64,000 nt of DNA from Aricia agestis (taxonomy: Eukaryota; Arthropoda; Insecta; Lepidoptera; Lycaenidae). Shown piece by piece: positions 37,571-47,940 of the stretch. Each line of letters begins with the position of its first letter. Within the stretch, counting starts at the first letter, position 1. The notes under the pieces were generated by a model. It was not told where the DNA came from. It saw only the letters and a program-made list of their open reading frames with translations, and ran no database searches. The stretch covers positions 5,001 to 69,000 of the forward strand of contig NC_056409.1 of the NCBI RefSeq assembly GCF_905147365.1, read 5' to 3'. Both the position numbers and the translations under genes were made by a program.

Positions 37571-39200
37571 ATTTTCAGGCCGGTCAGCTACAACAATTCC
37601 TAATTCCTGGGGAGGTGGCAAGCGATCGGCGCACCAAATGTAATTTTAGAAATGATTCAAAGGTATCGGGTACCTACCCTTTGTAATTTGCCAAAATGAG
37701 TGAATCAAAGGATATACTCAAATAATACAAAAGATAAAAACTTAAGGTATCCTAGAACGAGCAAGGATGTTTTTGGTACCCAAAAGCGATGGATAGATGA
37801 GACCCATTTTCAATCTGAGAAACCTCAGCCAATTCATCAAGCCAGACAAGTTTCGCTTGATAAACATGCACCGAATACCGGACTTCCTGCAGGAGTGCGA
37901 TTGGCTATACAAAATAGACATTTCCCAGGGGGATTTCCATCTTCCGGTTGCGAAATGTCACAGACGCTTTCTGAGAGTCATTTACAAAAACGAGTAGTTT
38001 AGACAGTTTAGACTTGTCTTCCTTTTTGACTAAGCACAGCTCCGAAAACGTTTGCTACAATATCAAATTGAATAGCTCAGGTACTCCGCAATCAAGGTGT
38101 TCGGATTGTCGTTTACTTGGACGACTATTTCTTGGCTCATCAAGACCAATCCAGTGGTTTCTTTGGGAAAACAGGATAGCACTTCCGAAAGAAAAGTGCA
38201 ACCAGATCGTTCAGTCTAATTGCGATTTTACAAAGAAAGCATGTCACCTTTTCACAGATGCAAAGCACCGTGGGTCTGCTAAACTTTGTCAGTTTTGCAG
38301 TACCGCGCGGCAGGTTAAATCATCGCTTTCTTTTAAAGTTTCAGAATTCCCTACCAGACGATCCGAAAAAGCTGTTCGGTTGCCTGCGAATGCCAATAGC
38401 GAAATAGGCATAATGACAATTTTTTTTATTGGTAATTGAAAGAACCTTAAAAAATAGAAACATGGCTGAAAGAATTACTCTGATAGCTTAAAAATTCACC
38501 AAGATATGACACTTCAAACATCTCATAAAATAGACCTGCCCAAAACGCTCCATACAAAGTGCTACGAAAGACTGACGTCACTCTTTCGTAGTTTGTACGC
38601 ATCGGGAGAAAACTTTGTTCGATAGGTATATTAAATATTGCGTTTATAAAAGTGGTTTCTTAACAAAAGTAGCTTTTAATTGCATAAGTTATCGAATGGT
38701 ATACAAGAAATTTAATTGAAAAAAAAATCGACTTGATTATCCAACTTTGAAGGCGCATAACAAAAAAAATACAAATGCTAGGGTTCGAACAAGAGCTTCA
38801 CTGCAATCAGAAAGAGATGTTGGCTATCCTCAAGGTTTTTCAGGCGAAAGCCGTGGAGCTACGCAACAGCTCCATACTGATAAAGTGCGACAGCAAAACT
38901 GTCGTTAAGGTATTTACGGAACGAAGGAGGCACTCGGTCATCCCCATTGAACGAAATTACTTTTCTAGAAATTATAGACAGATACGGCATTCATTTTCGG
39001 ATCCATTATATACCCGGCAGGCTGAACAATCACGCCGATCACATTTCGCGGCATCGGCAACCACCCTAATGACACCTATTACCCAGTTGCGTAGAAGAAG
39101 TTTTCCGAAAATGGGGAAACAAGTAGTGGACCTCTTTGCGTCAGCACGAGCGCACATAGTGTCGAATTATGCAACTTTGGATCTAGCCGACCGTTAGGCA
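37571..39200 (+). pseudogene. DIRS-2 reverse transcriptase and RNase H
   Basis: RT pieces: MRPIFNLRNLSQFI, FRLINMHRIPDFLQECDW and KIDISQGDFHLPVA at 37797-37960, then RIVVYLDDYFLAHQD near 38100 (catalytic DD). RNase H pieces: HCNQKEMLAILKVFQA, ILIKCDSKTVVKVF and a GRLNNHADHIS region at 38800-39050, followed by WGNKVVDLFASARA. About 350 bp of unrelated sequence (38418-38770) with a TACGAAAGA…TCTTTCGTA hairpin separates RT from RNase H. Many frameshifts. Confidence 0.8.
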
Positions 39201-39740
39201 TTAATACACTAACTTACACTACAATTCCATGGCACTTCACCCTGGCGTGGGTCTTTCCTCCACCCTTTCGCATTCCCAAGGTACTAAGACACCTGAATCA
39301 ATCGTCCGGGGTCTACCTCTTAGTAGTCCCGAGGTGGGAGAAGGTTTATTGGCGTGCCGACGTGAAGTCTCGGTCACTAGCACCTCCGTTCGAGTTACGG
39401 AATCTCAATCGTTACCTAATAGACATCTCCACGGGAGAGCCACCTCCGAGGATCGACCAGATTCACCTGGAGGTTTGGAAATGTGGGGGTGGTCTGAGGA
39501 GGTAAGATTATGGAACGCAGAACAGTTGGATTTACTAAGGTCTTCATGGCGTCCATCTACTCTATGTATGTATGGTAAAAACGTATGAGGCTTTTACCGA
39601 ACCCCGATTGTCAAAAGTTAGATCCTGTTTTTTGGATTAAAAGAACTATATATCAGTCGTAAGGATGAAGGCAATTTGACTAACTTGTTTATAACTTTTC
39701 GAGGACAACCAAAACCAGCCTCTCGTGCAGCTAATACTAT
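39201..39740 (+). pseudogene. DIRS-2 distal region with tyrosine recombinase N-terminus
   Basis: Near 39518-39590 the frame reads WNAEQLDLLRSSWRPSTLCM then YG, like the SAM-like N-terminal domain of DIRS tyrosine recombinases (WRPST-x-x-TY). TNLFITFRGQPKPASRAANT follows at about 39675. The catalytic R…HxxR…Y part is missing, and no inverted or split repeats of a DIRS element were found. Confidence 0.6.
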
Positions 39741-40023
39741 TATCGTCGTGAAATTTATAACAAAAGTTCTGATCCTAAAACTAACGTTATTTTATTTCAG
39801 CCAGTTGATTAGTATAATTTACTAAATCAATTTTGTTTTTGTTGTGCAAACACAACTTTAGACTTTAGTTAATTAAATGGTGCTGTCAAAATACATGATT
39901 TCAATGTCAGTAATTTCTATTATTTTTATGATATAATATAGGAACATTCACATTTTTGGGAACCTCCGCCATCACCAGGCGATAACAAACACTTCTCAAT
40001 ATTAAGCCTCGAATAATGGTCAT

Positions 40024-40465
40024 GTTGTTTAATCATGCGATTTTCTCATAATTCACGAGCAGTTTAAAAATCACTTTTATGGGACTTCCGGCCAGATATG
40101 GCTTGGCAGCTTCATTTATTCTTTAAGACACTATTATTTCAAAACATTTAAAAAGAATTCATCAAGATGTCACGTGACGTAAAAAAGGGTACCCAAGGAC
40201 CAACTTTGACGCCGTCTGTCAAGTACTTCCGGCCATTTTAAAATTGACAGACTTATGTTTCCCTACTCTACAACTATAGGGCTATATGCTGTCACATGTT
40301 TCACGTTGATGTCACGTGACGTAAATAGACACCAAAAATTTGACCGGAAGTGAGGGGATTTCTCCGACTTCCGGCCAATTTCAGATGCGAAAGTCGTCTG
40401 ATCCTCGCTTGGCATATATTTTCCGACCGTGTGCCATGCATTTTATATTGATGTCACGTGACGTA
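40024..40465. repeat. 142-bp tandem repeat with GTCACGTGAC core
   Basis: The 16-mer GATGTCACGTGACGTA starts at 40166, 40308 and 40450, an exact 142-bp spacing. A second conserved block, ACTTCCGGCCA, lies at +59 of copies one and two and near 40084 upstream. Sequence between the blocks has diverged strongly. The core contains the E-box CACGTG and a CRE-like TGACGT. Confidence 0.85.
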
Positions 40466-40541
40466 GGCATTTTCGGACCGGGCTCACGGACTATCACTTA
40501 CGCGTTCGCGCGCGAGACTGTGATAATGTATGTATAATATG

Positions 40542-41134
40542 TAGACATCGGATTATATGCATTTGCATACTTGCAAATGCAAATGTATATTAATGGCACT
40601 TTTTAGGCGTTAGTACATGTTTTGGCAATTTTTCGTTGATAGTGCATATTTTGGTAGTTTTATGCCCTCGTAGTCTCCAAACAAGCTATGATGACACACA
40701 CCGAGGCCACAAAACAGAGGTACAATAGATCAAAACACTTCAAATACGTGGCTCCATCCCCATTTAAAGAATGCAATACACCCGATGGGTACAATATCTT
40801 TCGAGAAACAAAATTTTTCTCTGTAGTTGGCAACATTAGTAAAAAATTTGAATAAAGCAGTTACCGATTTATTAAACTTCCATGGGCATTAAGATTGCAA
40901 TCGGAAAATGTTGTTAGAAAATTATTATTGGTGCTGTATAAAAAATTAAAAATCGTGGATTTGATGAAATTATAAAAATTGACACTTTTATTAACGGCAC
41001 CACCGGAAAGCTCTTCAAAAAATAATAAATTTTAATAATAAGTGGCTTTTGATTGTGCATATTTCGGCCATTTATCGTGCATACTTGCATGCATATATTT
41101 CGGCACTTTGATCGTGCATATAATCCGATGTCTA
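40542..41134. mobile_element. Complete hAT-type MITE, 593 bp
   Basis: Ends TAGACATCGGATTATATGCA and TGCATATAATCCGATGTCTA are perfect 20-bp inverted repeats. They are flanked by the 8-bp duplication ATAATATG (40534-40541 and 41135-41142). The subterminal region is rich in GTGCATATTT motifs. Two further copies lie at 59611-60571. Non-coding, so it depends on a hAT transposase in trans. Confidence 0.93.
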
Positions 41135-41279
41135 ATAATATGCTACTATGTAAATCACATTCAACTCAATTCATCATCAGTCCATTCAATACCATTACAC
41201 AATGCATCATCACAGTATGATCCTGTCATTGGAACCTTTGTCTATTATTATATTTAGAAAACGGGCGCATACGGCATAC

Positions 41280-41968
41280 CTCGTAGCCGAGGCGCGGGCC
41301 GACGTCGCTCCAGTACATGGGCAGGTGGTCGTAGACGCGCGCGGCGCCCAGCATGTTCTCGCCGGCGCGGCGGCCCGACAGCACGGCGTGGTCGTGGTGC
41401 TCGCCGCGCCGCCGCCCCAGCGCCGCCGACCACACGCTCGCCGCGTCGCCCGCCGCCCACACGCCCGCACGCGCCTGCAGCTCCGCGTTCACCAGCACTG
41501 CGCCCTCGTGCAGCTCCAGCCCCGACGCCGCCGCCAGCTCCGCCGCCGGCTCCGCGCCCGCGCACTCCACCACCACGTCCGCCAGCGCCGCGCCACCGCC
41601 CGCCAGCGCCACGCGCACGCGCCCCGCCTCCATCGCGCCGCCCGCCACCGCCGCGCACGGCAGCAGCGCCACGCCCGCGTCCATCAGCCGCCGCGCCACT
41701 TCCGCGCCCAGGTACGCCGGCAGCGAGCGCTCCAGCGGCGTCGCGCCGCGGTACGCGAGCGTCACGCGCACCCTCTCGCCCAGGCGTTCGGCGAGCGCTG
41801 CGGCGAGCTCCACGCCGAGCGGGCCGGCGCCCACGAGCAGCACGTCGCGCGTGTCGGGCCGCTCCAGCAGCTCGGCCAGGCGCGCCGCGTCCGCCACCGT
41901 GCGGAGCGCCAGCGATCGCCCCGCCGCCGCCACCGCAGCCAGCTCCGGCACGCGCACGGCTCGGGCCC
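41280..41968 (-). CDS. AIF: AIF exon with NAD-binding and FAD-closing motifs
   Basis: This 689-bp exon begins with two bases completing the Gly codon of the preceding IATG motif (acceptor TCAG, AG at 41970-41969). It ends at GAG|GTATGC (41280). The protein segment carries the second Rossmann signature DVLLVGAGPLGVELAAALAE (NADH-binding GxGxxG) and NAELQARAGVWAAGDAASVW (FAD-closing AGD). HHDHAVLSGRRAGENM and YWSDVGPRLGYE follow. All are diagnostic of AIF, an NADH oxidase of the mitochondrial intermembrane space linked to complex assembly via CHCHD4 and to caspase-independent death. The exon is roughly 75-80% GC and very Ala/Arg-rich. Long antisense ORFs on the plus strand are shadows of this composition. 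Confidence 0.95.
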
Positions 41969-42109
41969 CTGACCACATATCGCGAGCGTCATTTTTCTGT
42001 CAAACACTTGACTTGACTCGGGGAGAAATTCGTATTATGTAACGTATTATTTTTTAAATAACGAGCTTTGAATCCTTATTCTGTACCACCGGTGACACTC
42101 AACAATAAA

Positions 42110-42400
42110 CCGCTAAAGAGGGTGACACAGTTTTAATATCTAGGTCATATCGTTGACGAGAACCTCAACGATGATCCCGACATTGAACGTGAGCGTCGAG
42201 GGATGGCAGTTCGTTGCAATATGTCAATGCCGCAGATTTTCTAAATGTTCTGTTGGCGTTAAATGTACACTGTTTCGAGCCTATACCCAAACATTTTATA
42301 CATGCAGCCTGTGGACAAATCATACGCAGCGAGCCATAAACGCGACTCGACGACATGATGCGACTCCCCCGGTACTGCAGCACATCTGGAATGTTCGCAA
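42110..42400 (+). pseudogene. RTE-type LINE ORF2 fragment
   Basis: The plus-strand trace reads YLGHIVDENLNDDPDIERER then RRGMAVRCNM and later LPRYCSTSGMFAN, with several stops. It is collinear with the minus-strand LINE at 42885-43154 (YLGHIVTDDLRDDDDMEGKI), so two diverged copies of one RTE-like family lie back to back. Confidence 0.7.
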
Positions 42401-42636
42401 ATTATCCAGGTTTTGGTGCCAGGGAGGGGCAAATTACCCAAGTTCTGGGCCAGGGGGGGCAAATCAGATTTTTCATAAGCTAGGTGTTTATAAAGAATAA
42501 AAAATTAATAATTTTTAGTTGTAGAAATATTGTATTGCAAACAAATAGCAAAAATTCGTTTTCTTAATTTTTATAGATAAAAGTACTAGATAATATACTT
42601 AGTAGGGACGTCAACATGATCAGATCAGCAGATCAG

Positions 42637-42680
42637 CCCTCCCCCTGCCCCCTCCCCACCCCCCCACCCCCCCACCCCCC
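42637..42680 (-). other. C-rich tract, potential G-quadruplex on the AIF coding strand
   Basis: CCCTCCCCCTGCCCCCTCCC then runs of C6-C7 separated by single A. On the minus strand this is at least six G-runs of three to seven bases, and it would be transcribed as G-rich RNA in an AIF intron. Confidence 0.8.
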
Positions 42681-42884
42681 TTGCTTATAAAATATAATAA
42701 ATATGTTAGTGATGTTAGTAAAAATATTCCCTTAAAACTTAAATTACTCCTTTGACTATCCTTATCCAATGTTATTGGATAGGACAGACAAATCTATCTG
42801 CAATGAATGCTGTTGTTGGATTTTCGTAGACGCTGGAAAAGTAAGGATGTTTTTTGCGTATTACCGCTTTAAAAGTCATTATGT

Positions 42885-44960
42885 TTAAATATAATGTTTA
42901 TAAAAAAAAACGTCGGTACGCGCAGAGGCAAAGATACCAGAAGCGCTACAGCGCCACGGTACCCCCAGCAGCATTCTGAAAGTATTGTTATACTGGACGC
43001 GCAGAGTATAATAACGCGCAGAATATATAACCCAACCCAACCCTCCCCTTATTTTTCCCTCCATATCGTCGTCATCCCTGAGGTCGTCGGTCACAATATG
43101 ACCCAGATATTTAAACTTTTGTACCCGCTCTAAGGCAACTCCATTCAGATACACTGGAGGAACACGTTCGGGACAATTCTTTCCTGCTCTAAAATATGCA
43201 ATTCACTCTTTTTAGTTTTAGAATTATATTTAATACCGTGTTCCTCCGCGTCTGACTCACATATGCGCAGGAGTTTCCTCGAGCCACCTATCGAAGGACT
43301 CAGCAGCACCATATCATCTGCATAACTAACATTGTTCGTACTAATGCCATCCATGAAGCATCCAACATGACCGTGTGCTGCTGAGTCGCTCAATGAGCTG
43401 GTTGACGTATAAATTGAACAGGATTGGAGAACTCAATCCACCTTGTCTCACGCCACATTCCAGTTTGTACTCGTCTGATAGAGTATTGGCCCATCTCACT
43501 CGATTGGTCTGATTTGAGTACCAGTACCTTAGAAGAGAAATAGTTTCAGGGGATACACCCGCTCTTTCCAGCTTCTTCCACAGGAGATTATAGTGTACAA
43601 GGTCAAATATTTAATTTGAGATTTTATTTATATATTTATTTATTATATTACTTATGTATGCTTTTATATTATTATTAGAAATATTTTGAATAATTTATTT
43701 TTAATTCATGAAGCCCTAAGCAGCCGCATCCGCCCGCGATAACAATAGATAAGCTATTGTGTCTCGTTATTCCACGATCGATGGGTTAAATTGCAACACT
43801 GTAGCCTTGGGTGGTCTGTTTTGCGCCTGACATTTTGGATCCACAGAATATCAGGGAGAAGGGACTGTGGTTATCCATAGTCGTTTTACCTGAGTGGACT
43901 CCATTTCAATGGCTTGAGCACTACGCCTCCTACCTTCTTATAACACTCTTGCTTGCTAAGTTATGATTGAAATGTTTGTTACTTATTACTTTTTCATTTT
44001 ATTTTTTGTTCATTCTTAGTTAGGCTAGTTACAGTTCATATTATAGACTACTGTTTTGTATTCCCATGTCAACATCATTTTAACTGTTCTGTGTTTTTTT
44101 TGTAATGTAGTGTGGTGTAATGCCCTAAGTTCTTGAATAAATGTTTTTTTTATTATTATTATTAAATGCCTTGAACAAGTCCAAATAACAGGCGTATACT
44201 GGCGTCTTTCAGTGCTATAGCTGTTTCAGTGGACAGACCTGCCTGAAACCAAACTGCACATCATGCAAATGAATAAATTGTTCAAGAGAACCGTTCAATA
44301 GACTATCGAGCACCTTAGCTGTTATAGTGGCGAGTGAGATAGGCCGATAGTTCGATTTGTCGGACGAATCTCCCGTTTTATTTTTAGCTATCGGCACCAC
44401 TATGGTACGCATTAGAGGATCTGGCAGATATGTGATACAGGCATAAATTAAATAGCATGGTCAGAACTCTTGGCAAATGTACTCCAGCAAATTTAAAATG
44501 TTCGATGCTGAGACATGGCAGTGAATAATGTACACTGTGATCCGGTCATAATGGTATCAACATCACTCCCATCACAATGAGTACCCAGGGATGACTTTAC
44601 AGTAAAATGATTTCTAAATAAATCAAATAAATCATTTTATGATCCTGAATAGCGTCGACGCTCACAGGGAAACTTGATTTGGCATTTAATTTATTTGTAT
44701 TTTTCCAGAAATCTCTAAAATCTTTTGCCGAATGATTGGTTGCTAGCATGTCCATTTTTAATTGATCTTGTCTATTTTGACACCATTTTAATTTCGACGT
44801 AAAAATTTAACGCGTCATCACCATTTCTTCATAATATTATACCACTGGTTGGTTTTCCTGCTAACACCCATTTCTGAAACTTAATTCTAGCTTCCCTATG
44901 AGCGCCGCCTACATACTTGTTTCAATCGGCTACACGTTTATTTTTACGCCTTTTAACAGT
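42885..44960 (-). pseudogene. RTE-like LINE ORF2, decayed and interrupted
   Basis: Minus-strand pieces, right to left: linker traces near 44700-44960; MRTIVVPIAKNKTGDSSDKS and NYRPISLATITAKVLDSLL (44412-44215); then, after a foreign block, SLLRYWYSNQTNRVRWANTL, GVRQGGLSSPILFNLYVN, VSYADDMVLLSPS (YADD box), and YLGHIVTDDLRDDDDMEGKI at 42885-43154. The block 43613-44165 interrupts the ORF. Stops and frameshifts are numerous. Confidence 0.8.
43613..44165. mobile_element. Insertion inside the LINE ORF, unclassified
   Basis: About 550 bp of non-LINE sequence separates two collinear parts of the RT. It contains the 55-bp repeat also found at 28621 (here 43737-43789). It ends TTGAATAAATGTTTTTTTTA then (TTA)n, like the 3' end of a SINE or LINE with its poly(A) signal on the plus strand. 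The family was not recognised. Confidence 0.6.
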
Positions 44961-45450
44961 ATAATAGCTCTGTTTAGCTCACGAAGCTAATACGAAGAGG
45001 AGCTGGCCTAAGCAACTGTGCACTGTGATTTTCAACTAGGTTCTGACGTCATCATTGTGGGTGGGGCTTAAGTCAGTACACTTTCAGCGTTTGTCTGGTG
45101 CACACGTAACGAGACTCCCAATTAATTGGTGTTTTTTGCGTTTTTAACAAGGAAAGGATGAAGTATTGTGTTTTACAATGTCGAAAACACTCAGACGTTC
45201 TGATAATATAAATACCATCACATTTCATTTGGAAATAATTTTAAATGTAATTTAAATATAAAAGTTCTAGAACATTTCAGCTTTGAGCGTCAATTATACT
45301 ACTTGAGACTAGATGGCCAAACCTTTGAAAGATAATATAACAGACGTAAATGCGTATAATTTTGCATAAATTTATTATTATCTTATATCTTTAAACGAGC
45401 AATTGCTTGTTGTTTATAGACAGAGTGTTTTTTTTATTGTTATTATATAT
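44961..45450. other. Unassigned AIF intron stretch
   Basis: No confident feature. A plus-strand ATG at 45159 opens MKYCVLQCRKHSDV, which faintly resembles a THAP start, but a stop follows and the FH motif is only seen after a frameshift. Confidence 0.35.
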
Positions 45451-45556
45451 AACTTCGTTAATTAACGGATTAACGAGTTAATGCCCAGCTCTATATATAT
45501 ATATATAGAGCTGGGCATTAACTCGTTAATCCGTTAATCGTTAATTAACGAAGTTA
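45451..45556. repeat. Large palindrome centred on a TA tract
   Basis: AACTTCGTTAATTAACGGAT then TAACGAGTTAATGCCCAGCT mirrors AGCTGGGCATTAACTCGTTA then ATCCGTTAATCG across (TA)n. Arms are about 48 bp with one short insertion on the right side. The GAGCTGGGCATTAACTCG ends look like MITE terminal repeats abutting head to head. Confidence 0.85.
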
Positions 45557-45929
45557 ACATTTTGATTAACGGATTAACTTTTAAGTTACCATTTAAAAAT
45601 AATAACGGACACGTTAACTTCCGTTAATAAGCAGAACTCCGTTAATCGTTAATCCAATGCCTACTATTTACCGCACGGCACTGCGGCGCGGCGCAAAAAA
45701 TGGTTCAGACAGTTAGTACTCGTAAGAAATATTTTTCCTGTCGATTTTTACGGAAAATAATTTTTTAATTTCTAAATCCCGTTACATGTAGATTAAATAA
45801 AAAAATAAACGCAACAGACATCTGTCAATTTCTCCGGTCAAAGTTAAAGTTAAATAAAGCTAAACTTAGCCTTAACTATAACCATAACTTTAACCTTAAC
45901 TTTAACCACGCCTCTGGTGCAACCCACCC

Positions 45930-46560
45930 TGAGTATCACAATGACAGTTTTGTTTACTAATGTTGACGCGCGCTGACATTTGGCCAGTGCAGCCGTAGGT
46001 TGTTGTAGGTTGATTAAAAGAAATCATAAACATTTTGAAAACGAGTACTTACCTATCATCTAAATAATACCTAGTAGTTAGTACATACCTAGTGCCTATA
46101 CTCTAGTCCCTTTCCTACCCTCCCCTATCCTATTACCTCATAAAAGGCCGGCAACGCACCTGCAGCTCTTCTGATGTTGCGACTTGCGAGTGTCCATGGG
46201 CGACGAAAGTTGCTTTCCACCATGTAACCCGTTTACTCGTTTGTTCCCTTATTTTATATTAAAAAATCGGCCAAAATGCTAACCCTATTGATTGACCTTA
46301 TTTTAATATACATTTTTTAAAGTTCTGAGTACGTCCCATAATATTCAAGACAAAATGACATCTAGTGTAAGATAGTTGAACTATGTAGTAACATCAACAT
46401 CGACCTAAGCTAGTAGCTTTGCTTTTAGCCGATAGATGAAATATTGAGAAGTGGGCGGAGCTTGACACCCCCTCACCCCGCAAATTGTCACGCGTCGTTT
46501 CATAAGGAAACTTGATTACAACACCTCCTCTTAGTATTAGCTTCGTGGTTTAGCTGCAAT
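45930..46560. repeat. Composite repeat, second copy of 12007-12560
   Basis: Same order of segments: ATGACAGTTTTGTTTACTAA, the reversed SINE-like part (46130-46260), AAGTTCTGAGTACGTCCCAT, and GTGGGCGGAGCTTGACACCC. This copy has an extra ~90 bp (45962-46095) relative to the first. 45560-45930 holds AT-rich repeats with AAAGTTAAAGTTAA motifs, and 46561-46883 has no feature I can support. Confidence 0.75.
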
Positions 46561-46883
46561 CGACGAAGCATTTACAATATCATTATACAATATCCCCCTT
46601 ACTAATAAAAACTTCTTACACATATGTTTCAACTTTTAAAGCTTAGGCCAAACCTACGCGACCGACGAGTCTGCGAAGCGGTAGCGTCTTCCGCGCGGCG
46701 GACGCTACCCATGTAATCTTATGGCGCTGTGTACACCTGCGCGACCGCGACGCGGGATGTTCCAGCAAAACCGTATGTGAATACTTAGTATTAGTTAGAA
46801 AGAGGTTTACTCAGTAAGAAATTTCCCTATCGGACGTAACCTACGATCTACGAAACGATCGAACGTGCAGGACAGAGACTGAC

Positions 46884-47376
46884 CGGTGGCGATGAGGCAG
46901 TTGTCGTAGGTAAGAGTGTGCGTGTCGCCGCGCGGCGTCGCCAGCAGCGCCTCGCGCCGCTCCACGTCGAGGCGCAGCGCCCGCCAGCCGCGCGCCACGG
47001 CCGCGCCCGCGCCGCCCTCGCGCAGCCGCTCCGGCGACGCGTAGAACGCCGGCGGCTCGTACAGCAGCGGCCGGCGCCGCCCGTTCCACTGGCGAAAGGT
47101 GAGAGCGTCGGGGCCGGCGGCGTCGGCGGCGCGCGCCAGCCCTGCCTCGCGCCACACCTCCTTGCTGAGCGGCGGCCGCATGTAGGGCAGCGCGCGCTCC
47201 TCCGACACCAGCAGCACCTGCGCCTCGGGCCGCGCGCTGCGGATGGCGCGCATGGCCGCGAACGCCGCGGTGCCGCCGCCCAGCACCAGGAACTGCGCGT
47301 GCGCCGGCAGCCCCGCACCGCTGGCCGGCTCCGCCCGCTCCTCCCGCTCCTCCGCGCTCGCGCCGCCCGAACTCGA
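46884..47376 (-). CDS. AIF: AIF exon with FAD-binding Rossmann motif
   Basis: I place the acceptor at ACAGAG|TCG (first base 47376), because the frame upstream has a TAA and this choice gives phase 0 with the previous donor. The donor is ACCG|GTCAGT (GT at 46883-46882), so 493 bp = 164 codons plus one base, matching the next exon. The protein has a disordered Glu/Ser/Ala start, then LPAHAQFLVLGGGTAAFAAM (FAD-binding GxGxxA), SEERALPYMRPPLSKEVW and LTYDNCLIATG. These are AIF signatures. The polypyrimidine tract before the acceptor is weak, so the first few residues are less certain. Coding GC is very high. Confidence 0.9.
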
Positions 47377-47685
47377 CTCTGTCCGACCCGACGACGATAT
47401 ACCGATTTATAGACGAATAAAATTATGAAACACTTTTAATGCATAGCAGGTTACTAATTTTTGCTGATTTTTATGTCATAGCATGCTACGTGCTATTGTT
47501 TTGCTATTTGTAAAAAACAAATAAAATAAAAAATATATACCATTCAGTCGTCCGCCAGAGGGCGCACTCTCATCCGTCGCTAGATATTTCTTGTAGAAAT
47601 ATACCTGAAAAATATTAATTAAGTTTTAAGCGGTCTCAATCGACTTGAAATAACGTACAATAAAGTGATTCACAATGTTTCGTAC
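47377..47685 (-). other. AIF: Short AIF intron (309 bp)
   Basis: The only AIF intron here without a recognisable transposon. AT-rich, between donor GGG|GTACGA (47685-47684) and the acceptor next to 47376. Confidence 0.7.
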
Positions 47686-47862
47686 CCCTCCCCCGAGCGC
47701 GGCCGACGCGATGAGGGCGGCGACGGCGGCCCAGCTGCGCGGCGACTTCGGCGGCGGGGGGGGCGAGGGCGAGGGCGGGGGCGGGGGGGCGCAACGCCCG
47801 TCGTGTGCGGCGGCCGATTGTTCAACATTTTGAGGTCTTATTTCTTTTGAAGTTATCACAGT
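47686..47862 (-). CDS. AIF: AIF exon with membrane segment
   Basis: 59 codons, phase 0 on both sides: acceptor GGATGTTGCAG|ACT and donor GGAGGG|GTACGA. The sequence reads TVITSKEIRPQNVEQSAAAH, a Pro/Ser tract (APPPPPSPSPPPPPKSPRSW) and AAVAALIASAALGGG. The last is a hydrophobic stretch in the place of the inner-membrane anchor of AIF. No strong mitochondrial targeting sequence is present. Either an upstream exon outside the visible evidence provides it, which I think more likely because of the good acceptor, or translation starts at the ATG at 47871. Confidence 0.75.
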
Positions 47863-47940
47863 CTGCAACATCCATTAGCAAAATAGAATAGAACCAGTTA
47901 AACAAGTTTAAATTACAATGTTGTTATTAGATATATATTT

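Noticed and set aside
40024..40465. CRISPR-like array
   Set aside because: The spacing is regular, but the units are 142-bp diverged tandem repeats in an insect intron, with no spacer/repeat architecture or cas genes.
41202..42042. Long plus-strand ORFs of 229-256 codons
   Set aside because: They are antisense to the GC-rich AIF exon and consist of low-complexity Arg/Ala/His/Ser runs. Few stop codons are expected in such GC-rich DNA.
46918..47412. Plus-strand ORF of 164 codons
   Set aside because: Shadow of the AIF exon at 46884-47376, with composition-driven openness and no domain.
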